A stretch of DNA of 64,000 nucleotides, from NCBI GenBank assembly GCA_958431155.1, contig OY288106.1, positions 253,937 to 317,936 on the forward strand, read 5' to 3'. The position numbers were made by a program, and so were the translations under genes. This DNA comes from an uncultured candidatus Porisulfidus sp. Its GTDB lineage: Bacteria > Pseudomonadota > Gammaproteobacteria > Poriferisulfidales > Poriferisulfidaceae. Positions within the stretch are counted from its first letter, which is position 1, and the number at the start of each line of letters is the position of its first letter. The notes below the pieces were generated by a model. The model did not search any database. It was given only the letters and a program-made list of their open reading frames with translations, and was not told the DNA's origin. This document shows, piece by piece, positions 10,142 to 18,683 of this stretch.

Positions 10142-10609
10142 ATGAAGGAAACCTTAAAGAATGAGACCACTCCATTTCCCTTGACCCTGATCGACCATCC
10201 TGCCAGTGTGAGGCGCCGGCCGATCCGTGTCTACCAGAGCAAGGCCGCGGGCGCATGCCGGAAGAGTTACAGCTACGGGTTTGAGTCTTTTCTCGCGACG
10301 ACCGGGCAGACTTTTCTCGATATGCTTCAGGAGCCCCGCCTGTGCGGGGGCATGGCGCATGTTCTGGATGTTTGGGAAGAGTATGCGCAGACCTACCTGG
10401 ACGACATCGTTGCTGCAGTGGACCAGATGCCAAGCGGCATCGTCAAGTGTCGGGCCGGATATATTCTGGAAGAGCACCTTGGTCTACGCCGTCCGGAAAT
10501 CGGGCGCTGGAAGGAATGCGCCCAGCGCGGCGGGAGCCGCAGGCTCGACCCAGGCAGGGCGTATGCTCCTCCTTTTTCGGAAACCTGGGAAATTTCTCTC
10601 AATGCCTGA
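10142..10609 (+). pseudogene. AbiEi-like antitoxin, C-terminal part
   Basis: The 155-residue product resembles the C-terminal domain of AbiEi antitoxins of type IV toxin-antitoxin systems. It shows the pattern TGQTFLDMLQEP, GGMAHVLDVW, CRAGYILEEHLGL and, at the end, RLDPGRAYAPPF followed by WEISLNA. The N-terminal winged-helix DNA-binding domain is not seen, even if the frame is extended back to 9992, so the gene looks 5'-truncated. It overlaps the next gene by eight bases, as expected for abiEi-abiEii. Base composition is lower in GC than the flanking LPS and PTS operons. It may still produce a protein, but autoregulation would be lost. Confidence 0.6.
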
Positions 10610-11066
10610 TTCTCCGATCAAGATCGATGTGGCGGGATGGGTCGAGCAGGCCCGGACCAATCCAGCCGCCCACCGGCAGCGCCAGGGTGTTGTGACCATT
10701 CTCAATGCCATTGCGGCGAAAGCGCCCCTGAACAAAAAAATGTTTCTGAAAGGCGGGATCCTCATGGGCTTGGCCTACGACAGCCCCAGGCAAACCGTCG
10801 ACATTGACTTGACGACAAGCCTGAAAGCCGAAAATTATGCTGGAGAATGGATTCGCACGCAAATTCTGGAGGTCTTCATCGAGAAATGTCGGTCGCGGGA
10901 TCTTGAGCCGACGCAGACTTCCCTGGGTGTGCCCGAAGTCAAGGAGCGGTCGGGTGCGAAGTGGGAAACGATGGAGCTTGAAGTAGGCGAGATTCCGGAT
11001 TTTGGAGGCTGCTATACGCGGGTTTCCGAGTTCTACGAGAACTTGCCTTGGGGGAGATGTGCATAG
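10602..11066 (+). pseudogene. AbiEii-like nucleotidyltransferase toxin, 3'-truncated
   Basis: The first ~60% resembles AbiEii toxins: KMFLKGGILMGLAYD followed by RQTVDIDLTT is the nucleotidyltransferase signature (Gly-Gly ... Asp-x-Asp). The reading frame ends at 154 residues (ENLPWGRCA), whereas family members are usually near 300, so the C-terminal half is missing. The end lies 45 bases from the stop of the oppositely oriented lptB, suggesting the break came from the event that placed this cassette beside the LPS operon. Intact AbiEii blocks growth by modifying RNA acceptors; this copy is probably inactive. Confidence 0.6.
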
Positions 11067-11111
11067 GCGCGAGCCCATGCACCGAAAAAGAACGTAACTA
11101 TCGTTTCCGCC

Positions 11112-11834
11112 TCAGAGCCGGAAGTCGGCGCCCAGGTAGGTTTCGCGGACCTGCGGATTTTCCAGGATCTCTCCCGGCTCGCCCTCGGCGATGGTGCAGC
11201 CCTCCGAGAGGATGTAGGCGCGGCGGCAGATGCTGAGGGTCTCGCGGACGTTGTGGTCGGTGATGATGATGCCGATGCCGCGCTCTTGGAGTTGCTGGAT
11301 GATCGACTTGATATCGGCCACGTGCAGGGGGTCGATGCCGGCGAACGGTTCGTCCAGCAGGATGAAGGCGGGGTCCATGGCCAGCGCGCGGGCGATCTCG
11401 ACCCGCCGTCGCTCGCCGCCCGACAGCGAAAATCCACGGCTGTCCCGAATCCCGTCGATGGAGAACTCCTCGAGGAGGAGTTCCAGGCGTTCCTTTTGTT
11501 CCACCTTCGACAGGGGCAACTGCTCAAGCACGCCCAGGACGTTCTCTTCCACCGTCAGGCGGCGGAACACGGAGGGTTCTTGGGGCAGGTAGCCGATGCC
11601 GGCGCGGGAGCGCCGGCTCATGGACAGTCCGGTGATGTCCTGGCCGTCCAGCAGGATCTGGCCCTGGTCGCAGGGCACCAGCCCGGTGATCATGTAGAAG
11701 CAGGTTGTCTTGCCCGCACCGTTCGGGCCGAGCAGCCCGACCACTTCGTGGTCGTTCGCACGCAACGTGACCTCCGAGACGACCTGCCGGTCGCGATAGG
11801 ACTTGCACAGTCCCTGGGCTTCGAGCGTCGCCAT
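11112..11834 (-). CDS. lptB: LPS export ABC transporter ATPase
   Basis: ATPase of the LptB2FG complex, which extracts LPS from the inner membrane. The 240-residue product has Walker [11 protein letters not shown]-loop YLPQEPSVF, signature [15 protein letters not shown], Walker [15 protein letters not shown] and switch His in ITDHNVRET. The ATG at 11834 overlaps the TAA of the upstream lptC-lptA fusion by one base. In many Gammaproteobacteria rpoN and hpf follow directly; here they are separated by 3.4 kb of accessory DNA and rpoN is not seen. lptF and lptG are not in the window. Confidence 0.97.
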   Translation of the reverse strand: MATLEAQGLCKSYRDRQVVSEVTLRANDHEVVGLLGPNGAGKTTCFYMITGLVPCDQGQILLDGQDITGLSMSRRSRAGIGYLPQEPSVFRRLTVEENVLGVLEQLPLSKVEQKERLELLLEEFSIDGIRDSRGFSLSGGERRRVEIARALAMDPAFILLDEPFAGIDPLHVADIKSIIQQLQERGIGIIITDHNVRETLSICRRAYILSEGCTIAEGEPGEILENPQVRETYLGADFRL

Positions 11835-12877
11835 TAATCGGAGTCGGTTTTCAGCCGGATCCGGACCCGCTCGTCCGATTTGCGGGCGGCGGGGGTTTCG
11901 ACGCGTTCCTCGTCGATCAGGTAGATGACTTCCTCGCCCGCGAACTGGTGCGCGTCGACGCGCAGGTTGACATTTTCCTTCAGGATCGCCTTGCGCTGCC
12001 GGATCTGGTAGAGGATGCTGCCGGCGTTCGCGCGCAGCGGCTTGCCGGAGTCCAGGATCTGGGTCCAGCGGGCATTGCCTTCGGCATGCAAGGCCTGCAC
12101 CCGGTCGTCGTCGGAATGCACCGTGAGCCGGTCGGCGAGCAGGACCATCTCGCCCTGCTTGGCGCGCACGTTCCCGCGGTAGACGCTGACTTCCTTCTTT
12201 GCATCCCACTCCATCCGGTCCGCGCTCAGGTCGAGCGTTTCCTCCGGGGTCTCCTGGGCATGCGCGACGCCGAAGGCCTCCTCCAAGACTTTCTTCAGCA
12301 ATGCCTGCGTAGGCCGCTGCGCGTCCGGTGGGAACTGGCGAACCTTCACGTCCTGTTTCAGGCGGCCGCCCGAGCCGTCCAGCCGGTAGTCCAGCCCGAC
12401 GCCACGCATCACCGCATGGGACTGGCTGACCACCACCGCCTGGTCGCTGTAGACCCGTTCATGCTCCGAATCCAGAATCAGCGATTCGCCGTGCATCAGG
12501 GCGGGGGAATGGTCCGGCGGATCCAGCAGGAGCTTCACGTCTCCTTCTAGGGCGACCTGGAACTTCCGAATCTCTCCGTGCCGCGCCGAGGCCGTGGAAT
12601 TCTCGTACGCGGGGTCGAGCCAATGCAGCCAGGGCCGATCCAGGCTCAGGATCTGGCTTTCGGGGTACTGGTCCAGCCGTTCGGCGGCGACCTCGTAAAG
12701 CAATTCTCCCCGCAGGTCCCGGATCCGGTGACGGACTTTGATATAGCTGTTTTCGGGGACCTCTTGGTCGGGCGTCAGGGCGGCCTCCTGCGGAGCAGGC
12801 GTGCGGGCCAGGGCCCACAGCCCGACGATGAGGGCTGCCGCCAGCAGCAGGATGAGCAACAGGCGGAAGTTTTTCAT
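11834..12877 (-). CDS. Fused LptC-LptA LPS transport protein
   Basis: One uninterrupted 347-residue frame contains both periplasmic LPS-bridge proteins. Residues 1-24 ([20 protein letters not shown]) are the membrane anchor of LptC. Residues ~40-180 match the LptC beta-jellyroll, with [27 protein letters not shown] and the final [10 protein letters not shown]. Residues ~212-330 match Lpt[51 protein letters not shown] and [21 protein letters not shown] short AFGVAHAQ segment at the junction looks like a leftover of the LptA signal-peptide end. The ATG overlaps the kdsC stop (ATGA). The LptA module would be tethered to the inner membrane. Confidence 0.85.
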   Translation of the reverse strand: MKNFRLLLILLLAAALIVGLWALARTPAPQEAALTPDQEVPENSYIKVRHRIRDLRGELLYEVAAERLDQYPESQILSLDRPWLHWLDPAYENSTASARHGEIRKFQVALEGDVKLLLDPPDHSPALMHGESLILDSEHERVYSDQAVVVSQSHAVMRGVGLDYRLDGSGGRLKQDVKVRQFPPDAQRPTQALLKKVLEEAFGVAHAQETPEETLDLSADRMEWDAKKEVSVYRGNVRAKQGEMVLLADRLTVHSDDDRVQALHAEGNARWTQILDSGKPLRANAGSILYQIRQRKAILKENVNLRVDAHQFAGEEVIYLIDEERVETPAARKSDERVRIRLKTDSD

Positions 12878-13344
12878 CTCTGGAGGATCCAGTCGCACAC
12901 GTCGCGTACCGCGCCGCGACCGCCCGGGCTCGGAGTGACCCAGTCCGCGGCCTCGCGTACTTGCGGGCGGGCATCCGCCACCGCCACGCCCATGCCGGCG
13001 GCTTCAAGCAGGGGGATGTCAGTGACATCGTCGCCGATGCAGACGATTTCCTCCCAGCGGCAGCCCAGCCGTTCGATGACGGCGCAGGCCTCGGCGTACT
13101 TGTCGTCGCAGCCGAGGATGACCTCATTGATTCCCAACTCCTGCAGTCGCTGCCGGGTCGCCTCGCTCGCGCGTGCGCTGATCACCGCGATCTGCACGTC
13201 GACATCGTAGAGCAGGACCAGCCCCTGGCCGTCGTGCACATGGAAGCACTTGGTTTCGGTGCCGTCTTCGGAGAGGTACAGGCGGCCGTCGGTCAGGACG
13301 CCGTCGACATCCAGGATCAGGAGCCTGACGTCTCCGGGTTTCAT
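12874..13344 (-). CDS. kdsC: Kdo-8-phosphate phosphatase
   Basis: Hydrolyses Kdo 8-phosphate to Kdo. The 156-residue HAD-superfamily protein has the nucleophile motif LILDVDGVLTDG at residue ~9, the second motif AVISAR, Lys in DDKYAEA and the acidic motif CIGDDVTD. It is the short, cap-less tetrameric type. Its start overlaps the kdsD stop and its stop overlaps the start of the lptC-lptA fusion, so all are tightly coupled. Confidence 0.96.
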   Translation of the reverse strand: MKPGDVRLLILDVDGVLTDGRLYLSEDGTETKCFHVHDGQGLVLLYDVDVQIAVISARASEATRQRLQELGINEVILGCDDKYAEACAVIERLGCRWEEIVCIGDDVTDIPLLEAAGMGVAVADARPQVREAADWVTPSPGGRGAVRDVCDWILQR

Positions 13345-14321
13345 CGAAGCCCGGCCGCGATCAGGTCGTGCATGTTGAGCACGCCGACCAGTTGTCCATC
13401 CTGCATGACCGGGGTGGCGTTGAAGCGGAGGTCCCGCATCCGGTGCAGCACGTCCCGGGCGAGTTCGTCCGGCGCCGCGACCTGGAAGTCCCGCGTCATT
13501 ACCTGGTCCACCGCCGTGACATGAACGTCCACCTCGTCTGCCAGGCAGCGGCGCAGGTCGCCGTCCGTGAATACCCCGACGATCCGTCCGTCCGCATCCA
13601 GCACGGTCGTCATGCCGAGCCCTTTCTCGGAGATTTCGGGCAGGGCGTCCCGCAGCAGGGTGCCGACGGTGACCTTCGGGATGTTCTTACCGTCGCGCAT
13701 CACGTCGCGCACGGTGGTCAGAAGCTGCCGGCCCAGGCTGCCGCCCGGGTGGGTGCTCGCGAAATCCTCCGGTTTGAAGCCGTGGACGTGCATCAGGGCG
13801 ACGGCGAGCGCATCACCCATGGCGAGTGTGGCGGTGGTGCTGGAGGTGGGGGCGAGGTTGAGCGGGCAGGCTTCGCGCTCCACCGGGACCTCCAGGTGCA
13901 GGTCGGCCTTTCGGGCCAGCGTGGATTCCGGCTGTCCGGTCAGCGCGATGATGGTGGCGCCGATCTGGCGCACCAGTGGCAGCAGGTTCAGCAACTCTTC
14001 GGTCTCGCCGGAGTAGGACAGGGTCAGCACGACGTCGTTGCGAGTGATCATGCCGAGGTCGCCGTGGTTGGCCTCGGCCGGATGGACGAAGAACGAGGGG
14101 CTGCCGGTGCTGGCGAAGGTGGCGGCGATCTTCTGTCCGATGTGCCCGGACTTGCCCATGCCGATGACGATGATGTGCCCGGTGCACTTGCTCAGTACCT
14201 GGCAGCATTCGACGAAGCTTGCGCCGGTATGGTCCACCAGGCCGCGTACCGTGTCCGCTTCCTGCCGCAGCACGTCGCGGGCGACTTCCAGAATGTCCGA
14301 AGTGTTTTCAGAGTCGGTCAT
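13341..14321 (-). CDS. kdsD: Arabinose-5-phosphate isomerase
   Basis: Converts ribulose 5-phosphate to arabinose 5-phosphate, the substrate of KdsA. The 326-residue product has an N-terminal SIS sugar-isomerase domain (GHIIVIGMGKSGHIGQKIAATFASTGSPSFFVH, then SYSGETEELL) and two C-terminal CBS domains (from about VRDVMRDG, and VDQVMTRDFQV). The start at 14321 overlaps the upstream antiporter's stop as ATGA; the frame runs on upstream but inside that gene. Confidence 0.96.
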   Translation of the reverse strand: MTDSENTSDILEVARDVLRQEADTVRGLVDHTGASFVECCQVLSKCTGHIIVIGMGKSGHIGQKIAATFASTGSPSFFVHPAEANHGDLGMITRNDVVLTLSYSGETEELLNLLPLVRQIGATIIALTGQPESTLARKADLHLEVPVEREACPLNLAPTSSTTATLAMGDALAVALMHVHGFKPEDFASTHPGGSLGRQLLTTVRDVMRDGKNIPKVTVGTLLRDALPEISEKGLGMTTVLDADGRIVGVFTDGDLRRCLADEVDVHVTAVDQVMTRDFQVAAPDELARDVLHRMRDLRFNATPVMQDGQLVGVLNMHDLIAAGLR

Positions 14322-15268
14322 GCGGGCACCATCATGCGCTCGGCGTTCCAGCCCAAGTATCCTATATAGCACAACAGCAGCAGGATTGCGCCGGGCCGGG
14401 TCAGCCGGAAGCCGCCCCGGCGGAGCAGGAGGAAGCCGAGCAAGGCGGTGAACGCCAGCATGATCAGGCTGTCGTACCACAGCATCGGCGACACCGAGAA
14501 CGGGCGGATGGTAGCGGGAACCCCGACCACGCCGAGGGTGTTGAACAGGTTGGAGCCGACCACGTTGCCCAGGATGAGCCCGCTGCCCTCGGCGTGCTTC
14601 AGCGATGCCAGCGACGCGGCCAGTTCCGGCAGCGACGTGCCGATGGCGACCAGGGTCAGGCCGACCAACAGTTCGTTGATCTCCAGCATCCGGGCCAGTC
14701 CGACGGAGCCCCAGACCAGTGCCCAGGCGCTGCCGAGCAGGATGACCAGCCCGAACAGGGTCATGGCCAGGGCGGCCAGGGCGGTGTGCTCGGCCGGGAG
14801 GTCGAGAATCGGGGCGGAGGCCTGTCCGCTGTGCACGATCAGGGCGATGACGGCGACCAGGGCGAACACCAGGGCGATGCCCTCCAGGCGCCCGAGGGCC
14901 AGATCCGAGAGGATCAGGAATACGCCCGCCGTGGCGAACAGGATCAGAGGGACGTCGCGTTTCAGCAAGGTCCGGTCGGCGGCGAGCGGCAGGATCAGGG
15001 CCGAGATGCCCAGGATCATCGCGATGTTGGCGATGTTGGAGCCGAACGCGTTGCCGATTGCGATGCCACCGCTGCCTCGGGCGGCCGCAGTGGCGGAGAC
15101 CAGCAGTTCCGGCAGGCTGGTGCCGAATCCCAGGATCACCACGCCGATGGCGAAGGCCGAGACGTTGAACCGGCGGGCCAGGGAGGAGGCGCCCTCGACC
15201 AGCCGGTCGGCACTCCAGGCCAAGGCCACGAATCCGATTGCGATGACGATCAGGTAGGTCAGGAGCAT
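14318..15268 (-). CDS. Calcium/sodium antiporter, YrbG/CaxA type
   Basis: Inner-membrane CaCA-superfamily exchanger of 316 residues with about ten hydrophobic helices. The duplicated alpha-repeat motifs are clear: GFGTSLPELLVS with GNAFGSNIANIAMILG in the first half, and AIGTSLPELAAS with GNVVGSNLFNTLGVVG in the second. The start at 15268 (MLLTYLIVIAIGF) begins with the first helix; upstream codons carry no similarity. It heads the kdsD-kdsC-lptCA-lptB operon, as yrbG does in E. coli. The physiological ion and any link to LPS are not established. Confidence 0.93.
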   Translation of the reverse strand: MLLTYLIVIAIGFVALAWSADRLVEGASSLARRFNVSAFAIGVVILGFGTSLPELLVSATAAARGSGGIAIGNAFGSNIANIAMILGISALILPLAADRTLLKRDVPLILFATAGVFLILSDLALGRLEGIALVFALVAVIALIVHSGQASAPILDLPAEHTALAALAMTLFGLVILLGSAWALVWGSVGLARMLEINELLVGLTLVAIGTSLPELAASLASLKHAEGSGLILGNVVGSNLFNTLGVVGVPATIRPFSVSPMLWYDSLIMLAFTALLGFLLLRRGGFRLTRPGAILLLLCYIGYLGWNAERMMVPA

Positions 15269-15556
15269 GGGGCAATCAGGACGGGTGTTGGGCAGGGCGG
15301 GGGAGGCCGCCACCTTCGCTGCAGGGGTCAGGGAAGAGTGCTGACGATACTGCAATTTTACCCCACGGGAGGGTCGACCTTGAGCCGGGAACGGGGTTCT
15401 GCCGCGTCTGCCGGATTTTGGTAGACTAGTTAAATGCGCGTTAATGCAGCCTTGTTCCGGCCTCCGTCGGCCTTGGGAGCGTTGCCGATCCGTTGAGGTC
15501 GGGATGCCGCCTCAGCCCCGAATTCCAGATACTGCCGGCCGCGCATTTTCCCCTCC

Positions 15557-18052
15557 ATGATCGACCGGCTGATCGCCTTCTACGACCGCCTGGTGCTGGA
15601 CCGCCCATGGGCGGTACTCGTGTTCCTGGGTGCGGTGGTGGCCGCCATGGTGACGCAGGCCGGCAATTTCCGGCTGGATGCCTCGTCCGACTCCCTGCTG
15701 CTGGAGGGCGACGAGGACTTGCGCTACTACCGCAAGGTGCTCGAGCAGTACGGCACCCGGGACTTCCTGTTCGTGACCTACAATCCGCACGCGCCGATGC
15801 TCGATTCGGCCATGCTGGAGGGCCTGGATGCCCTGCGCGAGGACCTGTTGGCGGTGCCGGCGGTCGAGGACGTGGTCACCATCCTGGACGTGCCGCTTTT
15901 GAACTCCCCGCCGATCGACTTCACCGAACTCGGCAGCATCAACCGCACCCTGCGCGATGCCGACGTGGACCAGGAGTTGGCGCAGCGCGAGTTGACCACC
16001 AGCCCGTTCTACAGCGACATGCTGATGAGCAAGGACGGGGAGACCACCGCACTCGCGGTTTACCTGAAGACCGATACGGTCGGCAACGACCTGCTGCGCG
16101 AGCGCACCCGGCTTCGCGACGCCCGCGACGGGGAGACGCTGGACGGGGCGGGCCTGCAGCGCCTGGAGGAGGTGACCCGGCAGTACGCTGACCACATGGC
16201 CGCCGTCGCAGAGCAGCGTGCCGTCACCATCGCCGAGGTCCGCACGGTGCTCGACCGCCACCGCGAGGGCGCGCGCATCTTCCTCGGCGGCGTCGCCATG
16301 ATCGCGACCGACATGATCGACTTCATCGACAGCGACCTGCGGACCTTCGGCATCAGCGTGTTCGTGTTCCTGATCCTGATGTTGACGGTGATCTTCCGCC
16401 GCCTGCGCTGGATCCTGCTGCCGCTGGCCGGTTGCGCGGCTGCGGTGGTGCTGATGATGGGCACCCTGGCGCTGGCGCGATGGCCGGTGACCGTGATTTC
16501 CTCCAACTTCGTGTCGCTGCTGCTGATCATCTGCATGTCGATGACGATCCACCTGGTGGTGCGCTTCCGCGAGATCCAGAGCAAGGAGCCGGATGGCAAC
16601 CCCCGGGACCTGGTCGCTCGCACTGTCCACTTCATGTTCACCCCGATTCTGTACACGGCCCTGACGACGATGGTGGCATTCGTGTCGTTGCTGATCAGCG
16701 GGATCCGTCCGGTGATCGATTTCGGGTACATGATGACGGCCGGCATTGCGATGGCGCTGGGCGTGATCTTTCTGCTGTTCCCGGCGGTGGTGGTCCTGCT
16801 ACCGCGCACGCACGGCGAGGAGCGCGACTTCACACGCGGCGTCACCCTGGCGTTCGCGCGCCTGACCGAGCGGTACCGGAAGCCGATCCTGGGCGTCGCG
16901 GTGGTGTTGGCGGTGGTCAGTGCGTTCGGCGCGGCGCGCCTGGACGTGGAGAACCGGTTCATCGACTATTTCGACACCGACACCGAGATCTTCCAGGGCA
17001 TGCTGGAGATCGACCGGCACCTGGGCGGGACCACGCCGCTCGACATCATCCTGGAGGCGGACCCGGAGGCACTGGTCGAGGACGAGGAGTTCGAGGAGGA
17101 CTTCTACGGAGACCTGGAGGACGAGGGCGAGGAGTCGTCGCCCGGCTACTGGTTCAACCCGTTGCGTCTGGGCGAGTTGCGCCGCTTGCACGAATGGCTC
17201 GACGCGCAGCCGGAGATCGGCAAGGTGCTGTCGCTGGACACGATGATGCGGATGGCCGAGAGCATCAATGACGGCGAGCCACTGGACGACCTCAAGATTG
17301 GCCTGCTGCGCGAAGGGTTGTCGCGCCTGCCGGATGAAATGCAGGACGTGTTGCTGCGCCCGTTCCTGTCCGAAGACGGCAACCGCTTGCGCGTGCAGTT
17401 GCGGGTGATCGATTCCGACACGACCCTGCGGCGCGCCGAACTGCTCGAGCGGGTCGACCGCTTCCTGGGCGAGGAGATGGCCTACGGGGAATCCCGCTAC
17501 CGGCAGAGCGGCCTTCTGGTGCTGTACAACAATGTCCTGCAGAGCCTGTTCGCTTCGCAGATCCAGACCATCGGCTTCGTGTTCCTGAGCATTCTCGCCA
17601 TGTTCCTGGTGCTGTTCCGCTCGCTGCGCCTGGCCCTGATCGCGATCCTGCCGAACATGCTGCCGGCGCTGCTGGTGCTCGGCACCATGGGTTGGCTCGG
17701 CATTCCGCTGGACCTGATGACGATCACCATCGCCGCGATCAGTGTCGGCATCGCGGTGGACAACACCATCCACTACATCATCCGCTTCCGGCGGGAGTTC
17801 CCGCAGGACCGGGACTACCGGGCGACCATGTGGCGCTGCCACGGCAGCATCGGGCGGGCGATGTATTACACCTCGCTGACCATCGTGGTCGGATTCTCGA
17901 TCCTGATGCTGTCGAACTTCGTGCCGACATTCTACTTCGGGCTGTTCACCGGCCTGGCCATGCTGACCGCACTGGTCGCCTCGCTGGCTCTGCTCCCGGC
18001 GTTGTTGCTGACGCTACGCCCGATGGGTAAGACGGCGGTAGGGCGGGAGTAG
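15557..18052 (+). CDS. RND-superfamily exporter (MMPL-like)
   Basis: An 831-residue inner-membrane protein with the RND plan: one N-terminal helix (residues ~17-36), a large periplasmic domain, a bundle of helices at ~265-430, then a second helix, a second periplasmic domain rich in Glu/Asp (VEDEEFEEDFYGDLEDEGEE near 515-535) and a last helix bundle at ~660-820. Repeated motifs SISVFVFLILMLTVIF and ISVGIAVDNTIHYIIRFRRE are typical. It belongs to the predicted exporter group that includes MMPL and hopanoid/lipid exporters, not to drug-efflux AcrB. It stands alone, divergent from the Kdo/Lpt operon, with a 288-base gap upstream. The substrate is unknown; a lipid is plausible. Confidence 0.88.
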   Translation: MIDRLIAFYDRLVLDRPWAVLVFLGAVVAAMVTQAGNFRLDASSDSLLLEGDEDLRYYRKVLEQYGTRDFLFVTYNPHAPMLDSAMLEGLDALREDLLAVPAVEDVVTILDVPLLNSPPIDFTELGSINRTLRDADVDQELAQRELTTSPFYSDMLMSKDGETTALAVYLKTDTVGNDLLRERTRLRDARDGETLDGAGLQRLEEVTRQYADHMAAVAEQRAVTIAEVRTVLDRHREGARIFLGGVAMIATDMIDFIDSDLRTFGISVFVFLILMLTVIFRRLRWILLPLAGCAAAVVLMMGTLALARWPVTVISSNFVSLLLIICMSMTIHLVVRFREIQSKEPDGNPRDLVARTVHFMFTPILYTALTTMVAFVSLLISGIRPVIDFGYMMTAGIAMALGVIFLLFPAVVVLLPRTHGEERDFTRGVTLAFARLTERYRKPILGVAVVLAVVSAFGAARLDVENRFIDYFDTDTEIFQGMLEIDRHLGGTTPLDIILEADPEALVEDEEFEEDFYGDLEDEGEESSPGYWFNPLRLGELRRLHEWLDAQPEIGKVLSLDTMMRMAESINDGEPLDDLKIGLLREGLSRLPDEMQDVLLRPFLSEDGNRLRVQLRVIDSDTTLRRAELLERVDRFLGEEMAYGESRYRQSGLLVLYNNVLQSLFASQIQTIGFVFLSILAMFLVLFRSLRLALIAILPNMLPALLVLGTMGWLGIPLDLMTITIAAISVGIAVDNTIHYIIRFRREFPQDRDYRATMWRCHGSIGRAMYYTSLTIVVGFSILMLSNFVPTFYFGLFTGLAMLTALVASLALLPALLLTLRPMGKTAVGRE

Positions 18053-18059
18053 CGGCAGG

Positions 18060-18075
18060 GCGGCTGAATAGCCGC
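18060..18075. terminator. Hairpin between the RND gene and yafQ remnant
   Basis: GCGGCT (18060-18065), loop GAAT, AGCCGC (18070-18075), followed by AGTTTAC on the plus strand. It lies between converging genes and could end either transcript. The T-run is poor. Confidence 0.4.
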
Positions 18076-18078
18076 AGT

Positions 18079-18350
18079 TTACTTGAAGAGATCTGAGAGG
18101 GAGCCGGTGCGGGCCATTTTTAGTTCACTGCCTTCGACACGATGGATCACGAGCCAGTCTGGCTCGATGTGGAGTTCGCGGTAACCTTTCCAGACTCCCT
18201 GAAGCAGATGGTCGCGTTGGCTATCAGGCAGTGGGAGCTGCTGAATCAATGCCGGTACCGGTCGATGAAGTTTGGACATGTCTTTGCCCTGCTTCTTCAT
18301 GTGCTTGACGCCACGCTTGAGTGGCGTGGACCAGACCAGATTCAGTACAT
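18079..18350 (-). pseudogene. yafQ: YafQ-family mRNA interferase toxin, frameshifted at the start
   Basis: The frame after 18346 reads LNLVWSTPLKRGVKH, then MKKQGKDMSKL, LPDSQRDHLLQGVWKGYRELHIEPDWLVIH and TGSLSDLF: a complete YafQ/RelE-type toxin including catalytic-region histidines. The expected ATG at 18350 overlaps the dinJ stop (TAATG), exactly as in other dinJ-yafQ operons, but it reads into TGA after two codons; one extra base after this ATG would restore the full 90-residue protein. An internal ATG at 18300 would give only 73 residues and lose the first helix. Either the gene is decayed or a base is missing from the assembly. Confidence 0.75.
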
Positions 18351-18605
18351 TAGATGCCTAGGTCTTTGAAATAGTCCTCGGCATTGCTGAAGCGCTTGCC
18401 CTTGCCCTCGTCCAGTTCCTTCATTGCTTTGAGGGGGTGACATTTGGCACTTGGACGGCAAACGGCAGCCGCTTCCCGTTTGCAATCCGGATCATCAGCA
18501 GACGAATGGCATCAGACACCGACAACTCCATGGCCTGAAGTGCTTCAGCGGCTTGTACTTTGGTGTCGCTGTCAATTCGTGCGCGCAAACGGTATCGGTG
18601 CTCAT
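18350..18605 (-). pseudogene. dinJ: DinJ/RelB-family antitoxin with two apparent one-base deletions
   Basis: A good Shine-Dalgarno (AAAGGAGG) precedes the ATG at 18605. The first codons read MSTDTV, then a T-run appears one base short; the next frame continues RARIDSDTKVQAAEALQAMELSVSDAIRLLMIRIANGKRLPF. At a run of five C residues near 18435 the frame is lost again, ending at TPSKQ, whereas the neighbouring frame continues AMKELDEGKGKRFSNAEDYFKDLGI to a TAA overlapping yafQ. Restoring one base at each site gives a normal ~85-residue antitoxin. Intact DinJ binds YafQ and represses the operon. Confidence 0.75.
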
Positions 18606-18683
18606 TCGAACCTCCTTTGTATAGCCTCGTTGCAGCTACAGATAAAGGACTTTGCAAGAGGCGTAGGTTGGCTTGGGTATGAT

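Noticed and set aside
14322..15275. Long in-frame extension upstream of kdsD
   Set aside because: It lies in the shadow of the antiporter gene; kdsD similarity begins at the ATG overlapping the antiporter stop.
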